From contig NZ_CP186274.1 of assembly GCF_049331405.1 (NCBI RefSeq), positions 6,324,001-6,388,000 on the forward strand: a stretch of 64,000 bases of DNA. Reading direction: 5' to 3'. Made by a program: the position numbers and the translations under genes. The notes beneath the pieces were generated by a model. That model did not search any database. It was not told the origin of the DNA and saw only the letters and a program-made list of their open reading frames with translations. This document shows, in pieces, positions 30,149-40,273 of this stretch. This DNA comes from PoT sp049331405. GTDB lineage: Bacteria > Planctomycetota > Planctomycetia > Isosphaerales > Isosphaeraceae. Positions within the stretch are counted from its first letter, which is position 1, and each line of letters begins with the position of its first letter.

Positions 30149-33100
30149 TCACTGGCCTCCCGGCGCACGATCGAGGCGGTTGAAGTATTCATCCAGGCCG
30201 GCCCGGAACTCCTCGGGCAGCGAAGCCCCCGAGTCCCCGGTGGCCTGGGAGATGCCGTGGTCCTCGCGGACTTCCTTCTGGTTGGTCCCGGTGCCGACGA
30301 GGGTCAGGGCCGAGTCCTTGGTGTCCCCGGTTCCGCCGCCGCCGGGGCTGGCACCGCCACCGCCGCCCCCCTTGGGGTTGATCCGACGCGACTGGAGGAG
30401 CAACTCGATCGCCTCGGTCTCGGCCGCGATCGCCGGGCCGCTCGTGTTGGGCTGGGCGAGGATCCCCTGGGCGTCCTTCATGACCATCGCCACCTGGCCG
30501 AGGAGCTGGATCTCCTTGGGGAACTCCTTCTCGCCGTCGGGCAACTCGCGAATGCGCTGGGTGACCTTCTCGGTACGGTCGCGGAGGCTGTCCTGGGTCG
30601 TAGAGAGCCCGTTCGCCTGCTTGCCGTACTCCTCGGAAGTGACCGCCGCGCGGGCCTGCTCGGTGACTCGGGTCTCCTCGCGGAGGTTGATTTCCGACTC
30701 GAGGATCTGGAGCACCTCGAGGACGACCGACGGCGGCAGGCTGGCCTTCGACTTGGAGCCCGGGCAGGCCCCGCAGTTCGACGGGTCGACGAGGTCCTCG
30801 GCCCAGCGGTCGAGCGTGTCCGACCAGTACTCGCACTGGGAGATGGCCAGGCCGTTCTCTCGCTTGAGGTCGTCGCCGAGCAGGCGGAGGTTGCCGATCA
30901 CGTCCTGCGCCTTCATCTCGTCGAGCACCGACTTGAACTTCTGGAACCGGCGACGCTCGAAGTAGGCGTGCATGTCGTCCATGATGATCGAGACGTCATG
31001 GCTCCCCTTGGCCTCCTGCTGGGCCATCTCGCCGAGGGTCTTCAAGGGCTTCTCGGCGTGTCGTGACGAGGGGAGGCCGAACGTGCCGTCGACGTGGTCG
31101 GAGATCTTGCCGGCGATGTTGGCCTGGAGCCGAGAGGCTGCCTTCAGCCGCTTGACCAGGGTGCTCCCTTCGAGGTTGGCGAGAACCTTGTTCAGCTCCT
31201 CGGAGATCTTCTCGAACTCGGCGAGCAGATCCTGCTGCTTCTTGACCGCCTCCTCCATATCGGGGTTGGCGGGGGGAGTCGGCAGCTCCTCGCCCGGCTT
31301 GCTTTTGCCGGCCAGGGTGGTCGTCGGGAGCCGCAGGCTCGGGCTCGACGGCTTCTTTTTGCTAGCGGCCTTCGGATCCTCATTCTTGTCGGGGGGCTGC
31401 TGCGACGACTCGCCGTCGGCGATCAGGGGGATCTTCGTCTCGGGCTTCTTGGGGTCGGGAAGCGTTTCCGAGGGCTTGCCAGCGGGGTTCGATCGCGACT
31501 GCCCGGCCATCGGCCCTGTTTTGCTCTTGGCGTTGGCCGCCATCTGCTGGGGCGGGGCCTGGGCGGCCTGCTTGAGCAGGTCGGCGACGGAGGGCATGCG
31601 GTTGCCCGAGATGTCCTTGAGGACCTGGAGCATCTCGGCCCAGCGCTCGAGGTGCCCGACGCCGAACTCGGGGTTGCGCATGGCCTGCTTGACCAGATCC
31701 TCGCCCGAGACGACGAGGCCCGACAGCCGACGCCCGTTGGCCCGCTCGGCCGCGGATTGGGACTCGATCTTGCGGCGGGTGTCCGGCCGGTCGAGCTCCT
31801 CGGCGGAGAGGTCACGCAGTTGCTTGTTCGTTTCGAAGAGTTGCATCTCGCGGTCGCGGACTTCCAGCGACTGGCGATGCCACTTGCTCAGTTGCTCGGT
31901 GAGCCAGACGGCGTGCTGCTCGGCGTTGAGGACGTAGAGCATGTAGGCCGCCGAGTAGACGCGTCCCCGGCCGGGGAGATAGTCTTCGGTGAAGACCCGG
32001 ACGTTGACCGGCTGGGGCTCGATGCCGAGTGCCTTGGCCGAGAACGTGCCGTCGACCTCGAGGTTCTCCTTGTCATTGCCACCGGCGGCGAGGGCTCGTT
32101 CCCCCTCGGCGGGCGCCGAGACGACTGCCCCCTCGACCCCCTGCCAGGAGATGCCGACCCGCTTGATGCCGAAGTCATCCTGAGCGCGGACCTTGAAGCC
32201 GAGCTGCTCGGTGTCGAGGACGACCTTCTGCCGGGGCAGGCCCTCGACGATCAGCGAGGGGGCCTCGTCGTCCCGGCCGGTGATGGTCAGCACGAACGGC
32301 TCTTTCCCCTCGAGCCCGAACTCGTCCTGCCAGCGGAACTCGATCTTCTTGGAACCGTCGACGTGCGCAGGGGGGCTCGTCACGCTGGCTCCCTCGGGCT
32401 GGACCTTCTTGCCATCGACCTGGCCGCTCGCGAGTTCCCGGCTCGCCGTGATCGAGATCCGGGCCTGGCTCCCCTTCACCAGGGAGATGGAGCCGCCTCG
32501 CACGTCCTTGCTCTGCGGCTGGGGTCGGCCGAGGTACTTGGGCAACGTCACGTCGGCGGCGACCGAGGTCAGTTCCGGCCGGAGCTTCGGCTCGACGCGG
32601 ACCTTATGGACCGAGTCGCCGATCCGGACGACCATGTTGCTGGCCTGGAGCTGTGAGGGGAGATCGAACGTGTAGCGGCCATCACGTAAGGTGCCCACGA
32701 CCGGATGCTGCTGGCCGATTTCGGCCAACCCTTGCTTCGGCTTCCAGGCTGTTTTCGAGGTGAGCTTCGCCGTGAAGGCGAAGGGCTCGCCGTGGGCGAC
32801 ATACAGCTCCTTGGGGATCGGCTGGAGCGCGGCGAACGTGTACCGGGCGGTGGCCTGCCAGGGGGCGATGAACCGGACCCAGGCGTTGGCCGCGGCGTCG
32901 GGGACGAACGAGAAGAGGGCCATGACCAGCGCGGTGGGCGCGGCGACGACCCAGGCCCAGGTCCGATGCCTCGGGTTCGGCACGGCGTTGCGGAAGTCGC
33001 GATGCTGGGCATCCTCGGCAACCTGCCGGATCGCCGCCTCGCAGAGGGCACGCGACCGGGCTTGCTCCGAGTCGTCGCGGACGAGCTCGATGATGCCGAG

Positions 33101-33430
33101 GAGCTGGTCGCCGACGTTCGGGTGCTTGCGGCTCAAGAGGCGGGCGAGCTGCTCGAGGTGCCGGTTCCGCCAGACCCAGCGGTAGGCCGCGATCGGCACG
33201 AGGGTGCATCCCAGGACGCCGATCGCGAAGAGCGCGAGGCGAGGCCAGTCCGGCGTATCCCAGACCCGGTCCAGGCCGAACATCACGAGATAAGATATGA
33301 GGACGACGAAGGCGGCCGCCGCCACGGCCTCGAGCATCTTGACCGACCAGACACGCTTGCGGAACCCGAGTAACTGGGCTTCCAGCGACTCCGGCAACTT
33401 CAGCCGATCATGCGATGGAGCGAGGCTCAT
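30149..33430 (-). CDS. Large membrane protein with long coiled coils, DUF4175-like
   Basis: 1093 residues. Two transmembrane segments lie at about residues 33-55 and 65-85, then a segment NVGDQLLGIIEL, and a third transmembrane segment at about 155-175. Next comes a region with beta-sandwich-like character (about 190-520), then long charged helices (about 530-1000, with QQ and EK stretches). A Gly-rich patch lies near 1020. The layout fits DUF4175-like proteins that follow MoxR/VWA genes in planctomycetes. The smaller protein at 51833 occupies the same operon position in the second set. GAGG lies five bases before the start. A 239-bp gap with two TTAAGGGG repeats separates it from the upstream VWA gene, so it may also have its own promoter. 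Confidence 0.75.
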   Translation of the reverse strand: MSLAPSHDRLKLPESLEAQLLGFRKRVWSVKMLEAVAAAAFVVLISYLVMFGLDRVWDTPDWPRLALFAIGVLGCTLVPIAAYRWVWRNRHLEQLARLLSRKHPNVGDQLLGIIELVRDDSEQARSRALCEAAIRQVAEDAQHRDFRNAVPNPRHRTWAWVVAAPTALVMALFSFVPDAAANAWVRFIAPWQATARYTFAALQPIPKELYVAHGEPFAFTAKLTSKTAWKPKQGLAEIGQQHPVVGTLRDGRYTFDLPSQLQASNMVVRIGDSVHKVRVEPKLRPELTSVAADVTLPKYLGRPQPQSKDVRGGSISLVKGSQARISITASRELASGQVDGKKVQPEGASVTSPPAHVDGSKKIEFRWQDEFGLEGKEPFVLTITGRDDEAPSLIVEGLPRQKVVLDTEQLGFKVRAQDDFGIKRVGISWQGVEGAVVSAPAEGERALAAGGNDKENLEVDGTFSAKALGIEPQPVNVRVFTEDYLPGRGRVYSAAYMLYVLNAEQHAVWLTEQLSKWHRQSLEVRDREMQLFETNKQLRDLSAEELDRPDTRRKIESQSAAERANGRRLSGLVVSGEDLVKQAMRNPEFGVGHLERWAEMLQVLKDISGNRMPSVADLLKQAAQAPPQQMAANAKSKTGPMAGQSRSNPAGKPSETLPDPKKPETKIPLIADGESSQQPPDKNEDPKAASKKKPSSPSLRLPTTTLAGKSKPGEELPTPPANPDMEEAVKKQQDLLAEFEKISEELNKVLANLEGSTLVKRLKAASRLQANIAGKISDHVDGTFGLPSSRHAEKPLKTLGEMAQQEAKGSHDVSIIMDDMHAYFERRRFQKFKSVLDEMKAQDVIGNLRLLGDDLKRENGLAISQCEYWSDTLDRWAEDLVDPSNCGACPGSKSKASLPPSVVLEVLQILESEINLREETRVTEQARAAVTSEEYGKQANGLSTTQDSLRDRTEKVTQRIRELPDGEKEFPKEIQLLGQVAMVMKDAQGILAQPNTSGPAIAAETEAIELLLQSRRINPKGGGGGGASPGGGGTGDTKDSALTLVGTGTNQKEVREDHGISQATGDSGASLPEEFRAGLDEYFNRLDRAPGGQ

Positions 33431-33669
33431 GTCGACCTCACGATCTGATTTAAGTTAAGGGGGCGTCGCGACTTCCCTACAAAGTTCGTTCGACTTAAGG
33501 GGACCCGAGTGGGTCATTTGAGCGGGACGACGAGTGTCGTCGTGGAATTCAAGGGCCCTTCGAGACGTCCTTCCGCATTAAGCTGACTCGAATCGGGCCG
33601 CCAGTCATTGTGACCAGCCCGCCCCGATTCTGCGAGCCAAATCGAACGGAGTCGGATTCGAGGCTTCCG

Positions 33670-35868
33670 TTAGATCAGGCCGATCACTTTGCGGCCGACC
33701 CAGAAGACGCCGAGCAGGACGACGAGCCCGGCTGCGAACGCCGGGTGGCTCCACAACTGCACCCGGCGCACCGACGGGGGCGGGTCGGGCAGTTCGGCCA
33801 GGAGCCGGACGATCTCGTCGAGCTTGCTCAGTTCGACGACCTTCCCCTTCGAGACCCGGGCGAGTTCCTCGAGCACTTCCGGCCGCGCCGGCTTGCCGAC
33901 TCGCTCGGCCGCGGCCCCCTGGACGAAGAAGTTGGCCTCCAAGGTGGCGTTGGTCTGCTTGCAGACGAGGGTGACCTGGTGCTTGCCCGGCTCGGTCGCG
34001 TCGTACTGGCCGCTGAAGACCCCCCACTCGTCGCCCCCCGACTGGAGCCGGATCGTCTCGGTGTTGCCCGAGGGGGCCTTGATCCGCGCCGAGACGTCGC
34101 CGCCATGAAGCGGCTCGCCGCCGCGGTCCATGACGTTGGCGTGGAAGGTCAGGGTCTGGTTCATCTTGGGCTGGTCGGGGACGTAATACAGCCGCATCGT
34201 CTCCCCCTTGGCCATGTTGCGCTGATAGGCCATCCAACGCACCACCTGCCCCCAGAACCGGTAGTGGTACTTGTCCTCGACCCCCTTGCGCCAGCGCCAG
34301 GCGCCGTCGGTCCCCATGAACAGGACCTTGCCCGCCCCGAACGTCCTGGTGACGAGCAAGGGCAAGCGCCCGTATTCATTAGTCGCTGACTCGTGGACGC
34401 AGAGGATGTCGCTCCCCGCCTTGGCCCGGAGCACCGGGGCATACCACTGGAATCCCGGCAGGCCTTCCCAGACCTCGGCGTTATCATCCTGGGTGTCGGC
34501 GAGCTTGGTGAGCAGGCTCTTACGCCCCAGTTCGGTCAACTCGAAATGGTTCGGAGTCCGCGATCCCCAGCCGCCCGGCTGCGACGTGTCGAACATGACG
34601 GGGCAGAGATCCCCAAGCTCGGTCTCCATGAGCGAGGATTCCCTCCCCTGCAACCCCGGCATGAAGACGAGGCCGCTCGCCTGGTGCTCGACGAGACCTT
34701 TGATCAGGCGGCATTGCTCGGCGGTGAGCTGGCCGTCGTCGAGGCCCACGTCGCCGAGAAACACGACGTCATATTTGGAGAGCTCGTCGAGCCCCGCCGG
34801 GAACTGCTTGATGTAGTCCTTGTTCCCGCCGCCCCCCTTGCTCAGTCCTGGGTGGAAGAGGAGGCAGGAGACCTCGATCCCTGGGTCACGCGAGAGGGCG
34901 TTGCGGAGGTAGCGGTACTCCCAGCGCGGGGTGGATTCGATCACCAGCACCCGGAGCTTCTCCTCGCGGATGGCGATGGGCGCGTTGATCTGGTTGTTAT
35001 CCACCAGGGCTTCGTCGGCATGCTTGGGGACGTTGAGACTCAAGGTGAAGTCGCCGGTCGCCTTGGGCTTCCAGACGACCCAGTCGCTAGTCCGTCCCAT
35101 CGGGGCGATGCGGATCTCTTTGGAGACCTCGTCGCCATCCGATGTACGCAAGGTCACGGTGGTCGTGTATTCGCGAGGCAGCGAGCTCTCGATGGTGAAC
35201 GGGATCCGCACTGCCTTGCCGGCCACGCCGAACGTCGGCGCATCGAGGCTCAGTAGTTCGATATCCGGCAAGCGCGTCGGGCTGCCGACGGGGACCGTGA
35301 AGACGGGAACCCCCTTCAAGCGAAGCTGGGCCGCCGCCTGCACCGGGGGCTGGCCATCGTTCCAGTCGCCGTCGCTCGCGAGCACGACCCCTCGCAGGTT
35401 GCGGATCTTCTCGGGCGCCGAGGCGAGGGGATCGAAGAGGTCCGTTCCCCGGCCGGGCTGGGGGGCCGAGATCGGCTGGATGACGACGTTCATCCGCTCC
35501 TGGAGCTTCTTCCAGGAGCCCGGATCGGTGAAGGGTCGGAGGGCCTCGGCCCGGGTGAGTGCACTGGAGCCCCCCTGGTCGTTGCGGAGGACGTCGCGCG
35601 TGTCCATGCTGCTGGAGGCGTCGAAGAGGACGGCGATCGCCGGCTTCTCCTCGGGGCGGAACTCCTCGATCCACTCGGGCTGGTTCAGCATGACGGCCGC
35701 GAGTGCGACGATCCCGACGCGCAGGAGCTCGAGGAACCCCATCGCCGGGCGATATCCGCTCCGACGCCAGGCGACGAACGCGAAGCCGGAGGCGACGAGC
35801 ACCATCAGGATCGACAGGCCGATCGACCAGGGGGTCCAGAGGAACGTGAGCGACCGCGACACGTTCAT
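33670..35868 (-). CDS. Membrane VWA protein with GATase1-like region (set 1)
   Basis: 732 residues. Two N-terminal transmembrane segments (residues about 15-34 and 45-62) precede a von Willebrand A domain whose MIDAS is DASSS at D83, S85 and S87. A glutamine-amidotransferase-like segment follows near residues 345-420 (DVVFLGDVGLDDGQL, GLVFMPGLQG). Beta-rich repeats and a C-terminal transmembrane segment (FAAGLVVLLGVFWVG) end the protein. VWA proteins of this type are partners of MoxR AAA+ ATPases, which are thought to remodel them. It overlaps the preceding BatA-like gene by four bases (ATGA). The equivalent in the second set is at 53423. Confidence 0.85.
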   Translation of the reverse strand: MNVSRSLTFLWTPWSIGLSILMVLVASGFAFVAWRRSGYRPAMGFLELLRVGIVALAAVMLNQPEWIEEFRPEEKPAIAVLFDASSSMDTRDVLRNDQGGSSALTRAEALRPFTDPGSWKKLQERMNVVIQPISAPQPGRGTDLFDPLASAPEKIRNLRGVVLASDGDWNDGQPPVQAAAQLRLKGVPVFTVPVGSPTRLPDIELLSLDAPTFGVAGKAVRIPFTIESSLPREYTTTVTLRTSDGDEVSKEIRIAPMGRTSDWVVWKPKATGDFTLSLNVPKHADEALVDNNQINAPIAIREEKLRVLVIESTPRWEYRYLRNALSRDPGIEVSCLLFHPGLSKGGGGNKDYIKQFPAGLDELSKYDVVFLGDVGLDDGQLTAEQCRLIKGLVEHQASGLVFMPGLQGRESSLMETELGDLCPVMFDTSQPGGWGSRTPNHFELTELGRKSLLTKLADTQDDNAEVWEGLPGFQWYAPVLRAKAGSDILCVHESATNEYGRLPLLVTRTFGAGKVLFMGTDGAWRWRKGVEDKYHYRFWGQVVRWMAYQRNMAKGETMRLYYVPDQPKMNQTLTFHANVMDRGGEPLHGGDVSARIKAPSGNTETIRLQSGGDEWGVFSGQYDATEPGKHQVTLVCKQTNATLEANFFVQGAAAERVGKPARPEVLEELARVSKGKVVELSKLDEIVRLLAELPDPPPSVRRVQLWSHPAFAAGLVVLLGVFWVGRKVIGLI

Positions 35869-37847
35869 GACGCGACTCCCGGGGCCCGGACCGGCTTGGG
35901 CAGGCAGAGCCCGGCCTCGACCAGCATGGCCAGCATCGTGGCTATCAAGAACAAGCGCCAGACCTCCTGGATCAGGGAGCTGATATTCCCCGCCTTATCG
36001 TCGACGCGGGCGAATTCGAGCCCCCGGAAGAGGCCGTTGATCCGGTCGTCGGCCAGGATGCGGGCCCCGTCCTCCGCCGCCGGCCGATTCACCGCGAGCA
36101 GGCGATCGCCCGAAGCATAGACGCCGCCGTGGAGCACATAGTCGGTCGAAAGGGCGTCGTCGGCCCCGGCGAGCCGTTTCCAGCGGGCCGGGTCTTCTCC
36201 CGAGGCATCCCCCGCGACGAGCCGACGCGTGCTACCGAGGACCTCGGATCCCAGCGCCGAGGCTCGCTGGACGAGGACATAAAGCACCACCCCCCCCGTC
36301 GCCATCGACGAGTCGGCCGGGGCCGGGGTCGTCGCGCAGAAGTAGGCTCCCCCCCGGTTCGTCGCCACTCGGGCGAGGAGCGGGCTCCCCCCGCGCAGGC
36401 CGGCCAGCGGTGTGAACTCGCCGGTCAGGCCGCAGTAGCGACGCACCTGGAGCTGGCCGACGGGCAAGGCCGTGCCGCTTTGCGTGTTCGCGAGCAAGTC
36501 CTGATCCCCTCGCCAGCTCTCGACCGCGACCTCCTTGCCGTCGTCCTTCCAGCCCGACCAGCGCACGCCGAGGAACTCGGCCTGCCCCGGCTGCTTCGGC
36601 GGGAAGAAGAGGACGTAGCCACCGCGGTCGATGAAGGCCTTGATCTGCTTGGCCGCGTCCCCTTCGGGCAGAGGCGCCTGCCAGAGGATCAAGGAAAGCT
36701 TCTCCCACTCGACGGTGGGGAGCTGCTCCGTCGCGATGATCTCCGAGGCGGTCTGCACGGTCGGATCGGGCGCGATCGCCGCGGCCAGTTCGAGCGGGCG
36801 GGCCGCCTGCGGATCCTCGGCCACGACGATCGCCTTGCGCGGGGAGGGCTGGTCGAAGACGAACCAGGCGTCGTTGTCGCCGGGGTTCGCGTCGGCGGAG
36901 ATCGAGACGCGCCCCCAGCCTTTTTCCTGGGTCCGCTCCAGCGGGATGCGGTGATCCTTCAGCTCGAAGTGCGGGCTGGCCATCTCGACCGTGACCTCGG
37001 AGCGGGCCCCGCCGATGTCGAAGTGGAGCGGCACCGAGAGTCGGTCGTTGCTCCCCCCTTCCCGGTTCAGTCTCACCGTCAGGAGCAATTCGGAGCCGTC
37101 GGCCGTCTTCTGGCGGCGCACGTTATCGACGCGTACCGAGAGGTTCCCGGGGTCGGACTGGGGATAGGCCAGGAGGTGGAATCGGATCGCCTGAGCCTGC
37201 TCGAGGAAGCTATCACGCAGGGCCTGCCAGTGTCCGCTCTCGGCGTTCCAGTCATTCTCGCGGATGTCGGAGCAGATCCAGACCTCGGTCTGCCCCGACT
37301 TGTTGGCCCGGATGTAGTCGCGGGCCGACTGGAGCATGGCCGGGAGGTCGGACGATGCGCTCGTCGCCTCGCTGCTGGGCGATTCCAGGATAGCGTCGAT
37401 CTTCTCGATCTCGCGCGGCTTGTTCGTGGAGCTCTCGATCAAAACCCAGCGCGACGAGCCGACGGTCTTCAACGTCTCGACGAGTTGCCTGCGCCCGGTC
37501 TCGAGCTTGGACCCCCCTCCCCCGAGGCTCCGTTGCGTCATGCTCGGCGAGCGGTCGAGTAGGATGATCGTGGTGTCGACCCGGCCCCCGGCCGTGACCC
37601 CGAGCCAGCCGCCGGCGAGGGGCCGGCTGATCGCGAAGATCAAGGTCGCAATCACGAGCATGCGGAAGGCCATGATGAGCCACTGGCGGAGCCTCGCGTA
37701 GCCGCGCGACATCCGGTTCGCCGCCAGCAGGAACATCATCGCGGCCCAGGGCATGGTCTGGTAGCGGCGCTGATTGATCAGGTGGATGACGATCGGCAGC
37801 GCGATGAGCGGGAGCGCGGCCAGGAGCATCGGCTGGAGGAAACTCAT
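35865..37847 (-). CDS. BatA N-terminal membrane protein with VWA domain (set 1)
   Basis: 660 residues. The BatA N-terminal signature is plain: MSFLQPMLLA, then PIVIHLINQRRYQTMPWAAM in the first 36 residues, with two transmembrane segments and a further one at about 60-75. A VWA domain follows with MIDAS DRSPS at D98, S100 and S102. A GATase-like/beta region and a C-terminal transmembrane segment (LFLIATMLAMLVEAGL) end it. It is translationally coupled at both ends (ATGA overlaps at 37844 and 35865). The corresponding gene of set 2 is at 56002. Confidence 0.88.
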   Translation of the reverse strand: MSFLQPMLLAALPLIALPIVIHLINQRRYQTMPWAAMMFLLAANRMSRGYARLRQWLIMAFRMLVIATLIFAISRPLAGGWLGVTAGGRVDTTIILLDRSPSMTQRSLGGGGSKLETGRRQLVETLKTVGSSRWVLIESSTNKPREIEKIDAILESPSSEATSASSDLPAMLQSARDYIRANKSGQTEVWICSDIRENDWNAESGHWQALRDSFLEQAQAIRFHLLAYPQSDPGNLSVRVDNVRRQKTADGSELLLTVRLNREGGSNDRLSVPLHFDIGGARSEVTVEMASPHFELKDHRIPLERTQEKGWGRVSISADANPGDNDAWFVFDQPSPRKAIVVAEDPQAARPLELAAAIAPDPTVQTASEIIATEQLPTVEWEKLSLILWQAPLPEGDAAKQIKAFIDRGGYVLFFPPKQPGQAEFLGVRWSGWKDDGKEVAVESWRGDQDLLANTQSGTALPVGQLQVRRYCGLTGEFTPLAGLRGGSPLLARVATNRGGAYFCATTPAPADSSMATGGVVLYVLVQRASALGSEVLGSTRRLVAGDASGEDPARWKRLAGADDALSTDYVLHGGVYASGDRLLAVNRPAAEDGARILADDRINGLFRGLEFARVDDKAGNISSLIQEVWRLFLIATMLAMLVEAGLCLPKPVRAPGVAS

Positions 37848-38755
37848 CGCACCCCTTTCGCCCGCGTCCGGCCGACGAGGAACCTCATGAGGACCTGCTC
37901 ATAATCTTCGTCGATGGTGACCCGGTGGTAATCCACGGCCGACTCGAGCACGACCTGACGCAGCGACTCGAGGTAGCCCCCCAGCGCTTTTTGATAGCGG
38001 TCGGCGATCTCGTTCGGCTCGGCGAAGATCGCCGGGCCCCCTTCCATGTCGAGGAACCGGATCGGCCTGCGGAACTGGAAGCGGATCTCCTGCGGGTCGA
38101 GCAGGTGGAAGACCGCCACGTCGTGGCGCCTGAAGCGGAGGTGCTGGAAGCAGCTTCGGAGCAGCTCCGGCTCGACGAAGAGGTCGGAGATGATCACGAT
38201 CAAGGCCCGCTGGCGGATCGTCTCGGCGAGCTCGTGCAGGACGGGGACGATCTGGGTCTCCCCTTGCGGCTTGACCTGCTCGAGGATGTCGAACAGGCTC
38301 ATCAGGTGCGCGGGGTTGCGCCGAGGGGGGATGTTGCGGACGAGCCCCTTGGCCACGCAGGAGAGCCCGACGGCGTCCCCCTGCTGCAGGGCGAGGTGCC
38401 CGAGCGCCGCGGCGATCTTGCGGGCGTACTCGATCTTGGATCGTCCCTCGGAGCCGAAGGCCATCGAGCCGCTGGTGTCGAGCACGACGCAGCAGCGCAG
38501 GTTCGTGTCGGCCTCGAACTCCTTGACGTAGAAGCGGTCGGAGCGGCCGAAGGCGCGCCAGTCGAGCCGCCTCAGATCGTCGCCGGGGACATATTTGCGA
38601 TATTCGGCGAATTCGACGCTCGAGCCCCGGTGCGGGCTCGGGTGCCGGCCCGAGACGTTCCCCTGCATCGGCTTGCGCGCGAAGAGGGGTATGCTCGCCA
38701 GGCGAGAGAGGACCATCGGGTCGAGGAAGCTGCGGGGTCGACGGTCGGGGAACAT
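37844..38755 (-). CDS. DUF58 domain protein (set 1)
   Basis: 303 residues. The DUF58 core is seen as EYRKYVPGDDLRRLDWRAF (residues about 51-69). A VWA-like fold follows with DTSGS at D93, S95 and S97, and the ISDLFVEPELL segment that completes the Rossmann core. DUF58 proteins are encoded with MoxR ATPases and are thought to be their membrane-associated partners or substrates. No signal peptide or transmembrane segment was seen. It is separated from moxR by a 167-base gap in which I see nothing, and overlaps the next gene by ATGA. Confidence 0.92.
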   Translation of the reverse strand: MFPDRRPRSFLDPMVLSRLASIPLFARKPMQGNVSGRHPSPHRGSSVEFAEYRKYVPGDDLRRLDWRAFGRSDRFYVKEFEADTNLRCCVVLDTSGSMAFGSEGRSKIEYARKIAAALGHLALQQGDAVGLSCVAKGLVRNIPPRRNPAHLMSLFDILEQVKPQGETQIVPVLHELAETIRQRALIVIISDLFVEPELLRSCFQHLRFRRHDVAVFHLLDPQEIRFQFRRPIRFLDMEGGPAIFAEPNEIADRYQKALGGYLESLRQVVLESAVDYHRVTIDEDYEQVLMRFLVGRTRAKGVR

Positions 38756-38922
38756 CGTTGGGCTGGTTCCACCAGGAGGGCTTGGGCTGATCGGGCCGTT
38801 ACGCCGGGCTCCTCGTCGCGTCTTCTATCTTCGTCGTCGCCGCCCGGTTCGTTCGATCCTCGCGAACCGAAACGGCTCCGCCCGACACCCCCGGATCAGC
38901 GGGGAGGTCGGGCGGATGTACT

Positions 38923-39957
38923 TTAGCCGGTCTGCTCGGCGAGTGTCTCCTCGACGAGCCGGCGGACGATGGCCTTGGCGTCGATCGCCTCGGCCTGGGC
39001 CGCGAACGTCGTGATCACGCGATGCGTGAGGACGGGGATCGCGACCTGCTGCACGTCCTCGAGCCGCACCATGTAGCTGCCGAGCAGGGCCGCGCGGGCC
39101 TTGGCCCCGAGGATCAGATACTGCACGGCGCGGGGCCCGGCGCCCCACGAGACCAAGGGCTTGAGCCAGGCCGGCGCGGTCGACCCGCCGGGCCGAGTCT
39201 TGCGGACCAGGCGAGCGGCATATGTATAAATGTGGTCGGGAACCGGGACGCGGCGGACCAGTTGCTGGAACTGGATGATGTCCGTCGGCGTCAGCAGGTG
39301 GTCGAGCTTCGGCAGCGGCGCCCCCGTCGTGGTCCGGGCGATCTGGATCTCCTCGGCCTCGGACGGGTAGTCGAGCTCGATGAGGAACATGAACCGGTCG
39401 AGCTGGGCCTCGGGGAGCGGGTAGGTCCCTTCCTGCTCGACGGGGTTCTGCGTGGCCAGCACGAGGAACGGGGGCTCGAGCGGGAAGCCCTTCCCCAGCA
39501 CGGTCACGTGGTGTTCCTGCATGGCCTCGAGCATCGCCGCCTGCGTCTTCGGTGGGGCGCGGTTGATCTCGTCGGCTAGGACGATGTTGGCGAAGACGGG
39601 GCCGTAGATGAACTGGAACTCGCGGCGGCCGTCGGCCGTGTCCTGCAGGATGTCCGTCCCCGTGATGTCCATCGGCATCAGGTCGGGGGTGAACTGGATC
39701 CGGCTGTATTTCAGGGACATCGTCTCGGCGACCTTGCTGACCAGCAGGGTCTTGGCGAGGCCGGGCACTCCCATCAGCAGGGCGTGGCCGCGGGCGAAGA
39801 GGCAGATCGACAGGCGTTCGATCACATCCTTCTGGCCGACGATCACTCGGCCCAGCTCATTCTTCAGGCGAGCATAAGCCTCGCGCAATTGATCGATGGC
39901 CTGTACGTCGTTATCGCTGAGCGGCTCGTGCGGCGTCGAGGCCGGGGGTTGCGACAT
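38923..39957 (-). CDS. MoxR-family AAA+ ATPase (set 1)
   Basis: 344 residues. Walker A is GVPGLAKT at residues 63-70, Walker B with sensor residues is LADEINRAPPKTQAAMLEAM, and sensor 1 is LATQNPVEQEGTYPLPEAQ. The C-terminal helical lid is the AAA_lid_2 type. MoxR ATPases act as cytosolic chaperones that mature or activate VWA partner complexes; here the partners are the DUF58 and VWA proteins directly downstream. GGAG lies seven bases before the start. This is the first gene of an array of at least eleven minus-strand genes. The equivalent gene of set 2 is at 58952. Confidence 0.95.
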   Translation of the reverse strand: MSQPPASTPHEPLSDNDVQAIDQLREAYARLKNELGRVIVGQKDVIERLSICLFARGHALLMGVPGLAKTLLVSKVAETMSLKYSRIQFTPDLMPMDITGTDILQDTADGRREFQFIYGPVFANIVLADEINRAPPKTQAAMLEAMQEHHVTVLGKGFPLEPPFLVLATQNPVEQEGTYPLPEAQLDRFMFLIELDYPSEAEEIQIARTTTGAPLPKLDHLLTPTDIIQFQQLVRRVPVPDHIYTYAARLVRKTRPGGSTAPAWLKPLVSWGAGPRAVQYLILGAKARAALLGSYMVRLEDVQQVAIPVLTHRVITTFAAQAEAIDAKAIVRRLVEETLAEQTG

Positions 39958-40129
39958 GAAATCGCTCCAGGGTTACGATCGAGGGCACCGTACCTTGCGG
40001 GGATCGTGTCGGCCGGGTTCATCCCCAAGAGGTTTGGGCCGGTCTATCCCAGGGCGTATCGAGACATTCCATGCTTCGACACGTATCATCGCTTCGCAAA
40101 GACTTTCGCGATTCAGGAGAGGCACGCCG

Positions 40130-40159
40130 ATTATCAGTGATCCTTTGAAAGATTGCTAG
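40130..40159 (-). promoter_or_regulatory. Weak candidate promoter of the moxR array
   Basis: On the minus strand a good -10 GATAAT (40130-40135) lies 18 bases from a poor -35 CTAGCA (40154-40159). It is about 170 bases before the moxR start. The rest of the 39958-40273 gap holds only the terminator at 40230-40262. Confidence 0.3.
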
Positions 40160-40229
40160 CGTGGGGCTCCGAAATCTCTAACACCGGCGCGAGCGAGTCT
40201 CCCCATCGTGAATGCCAGGAGCCCGAGCC

Positions 40230-40262
40230 CGGGAGAGCCGGAGGCTTACTCCGGCTCTCCCG
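40230..40262 (-). terminator. Terminator hairpin after the SDR gene
   Basis: CGGGAGAGCCGGAG (40230-40243) pairs perfectly with CTCCGGCTCTCCCG (40249-40262) around a 5-base loop, 11 bases beyond the SDR stop. A T-run is lacking. Confidence 0.65.
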
Positions 40263-40273
40263 TTAGACGCGGC

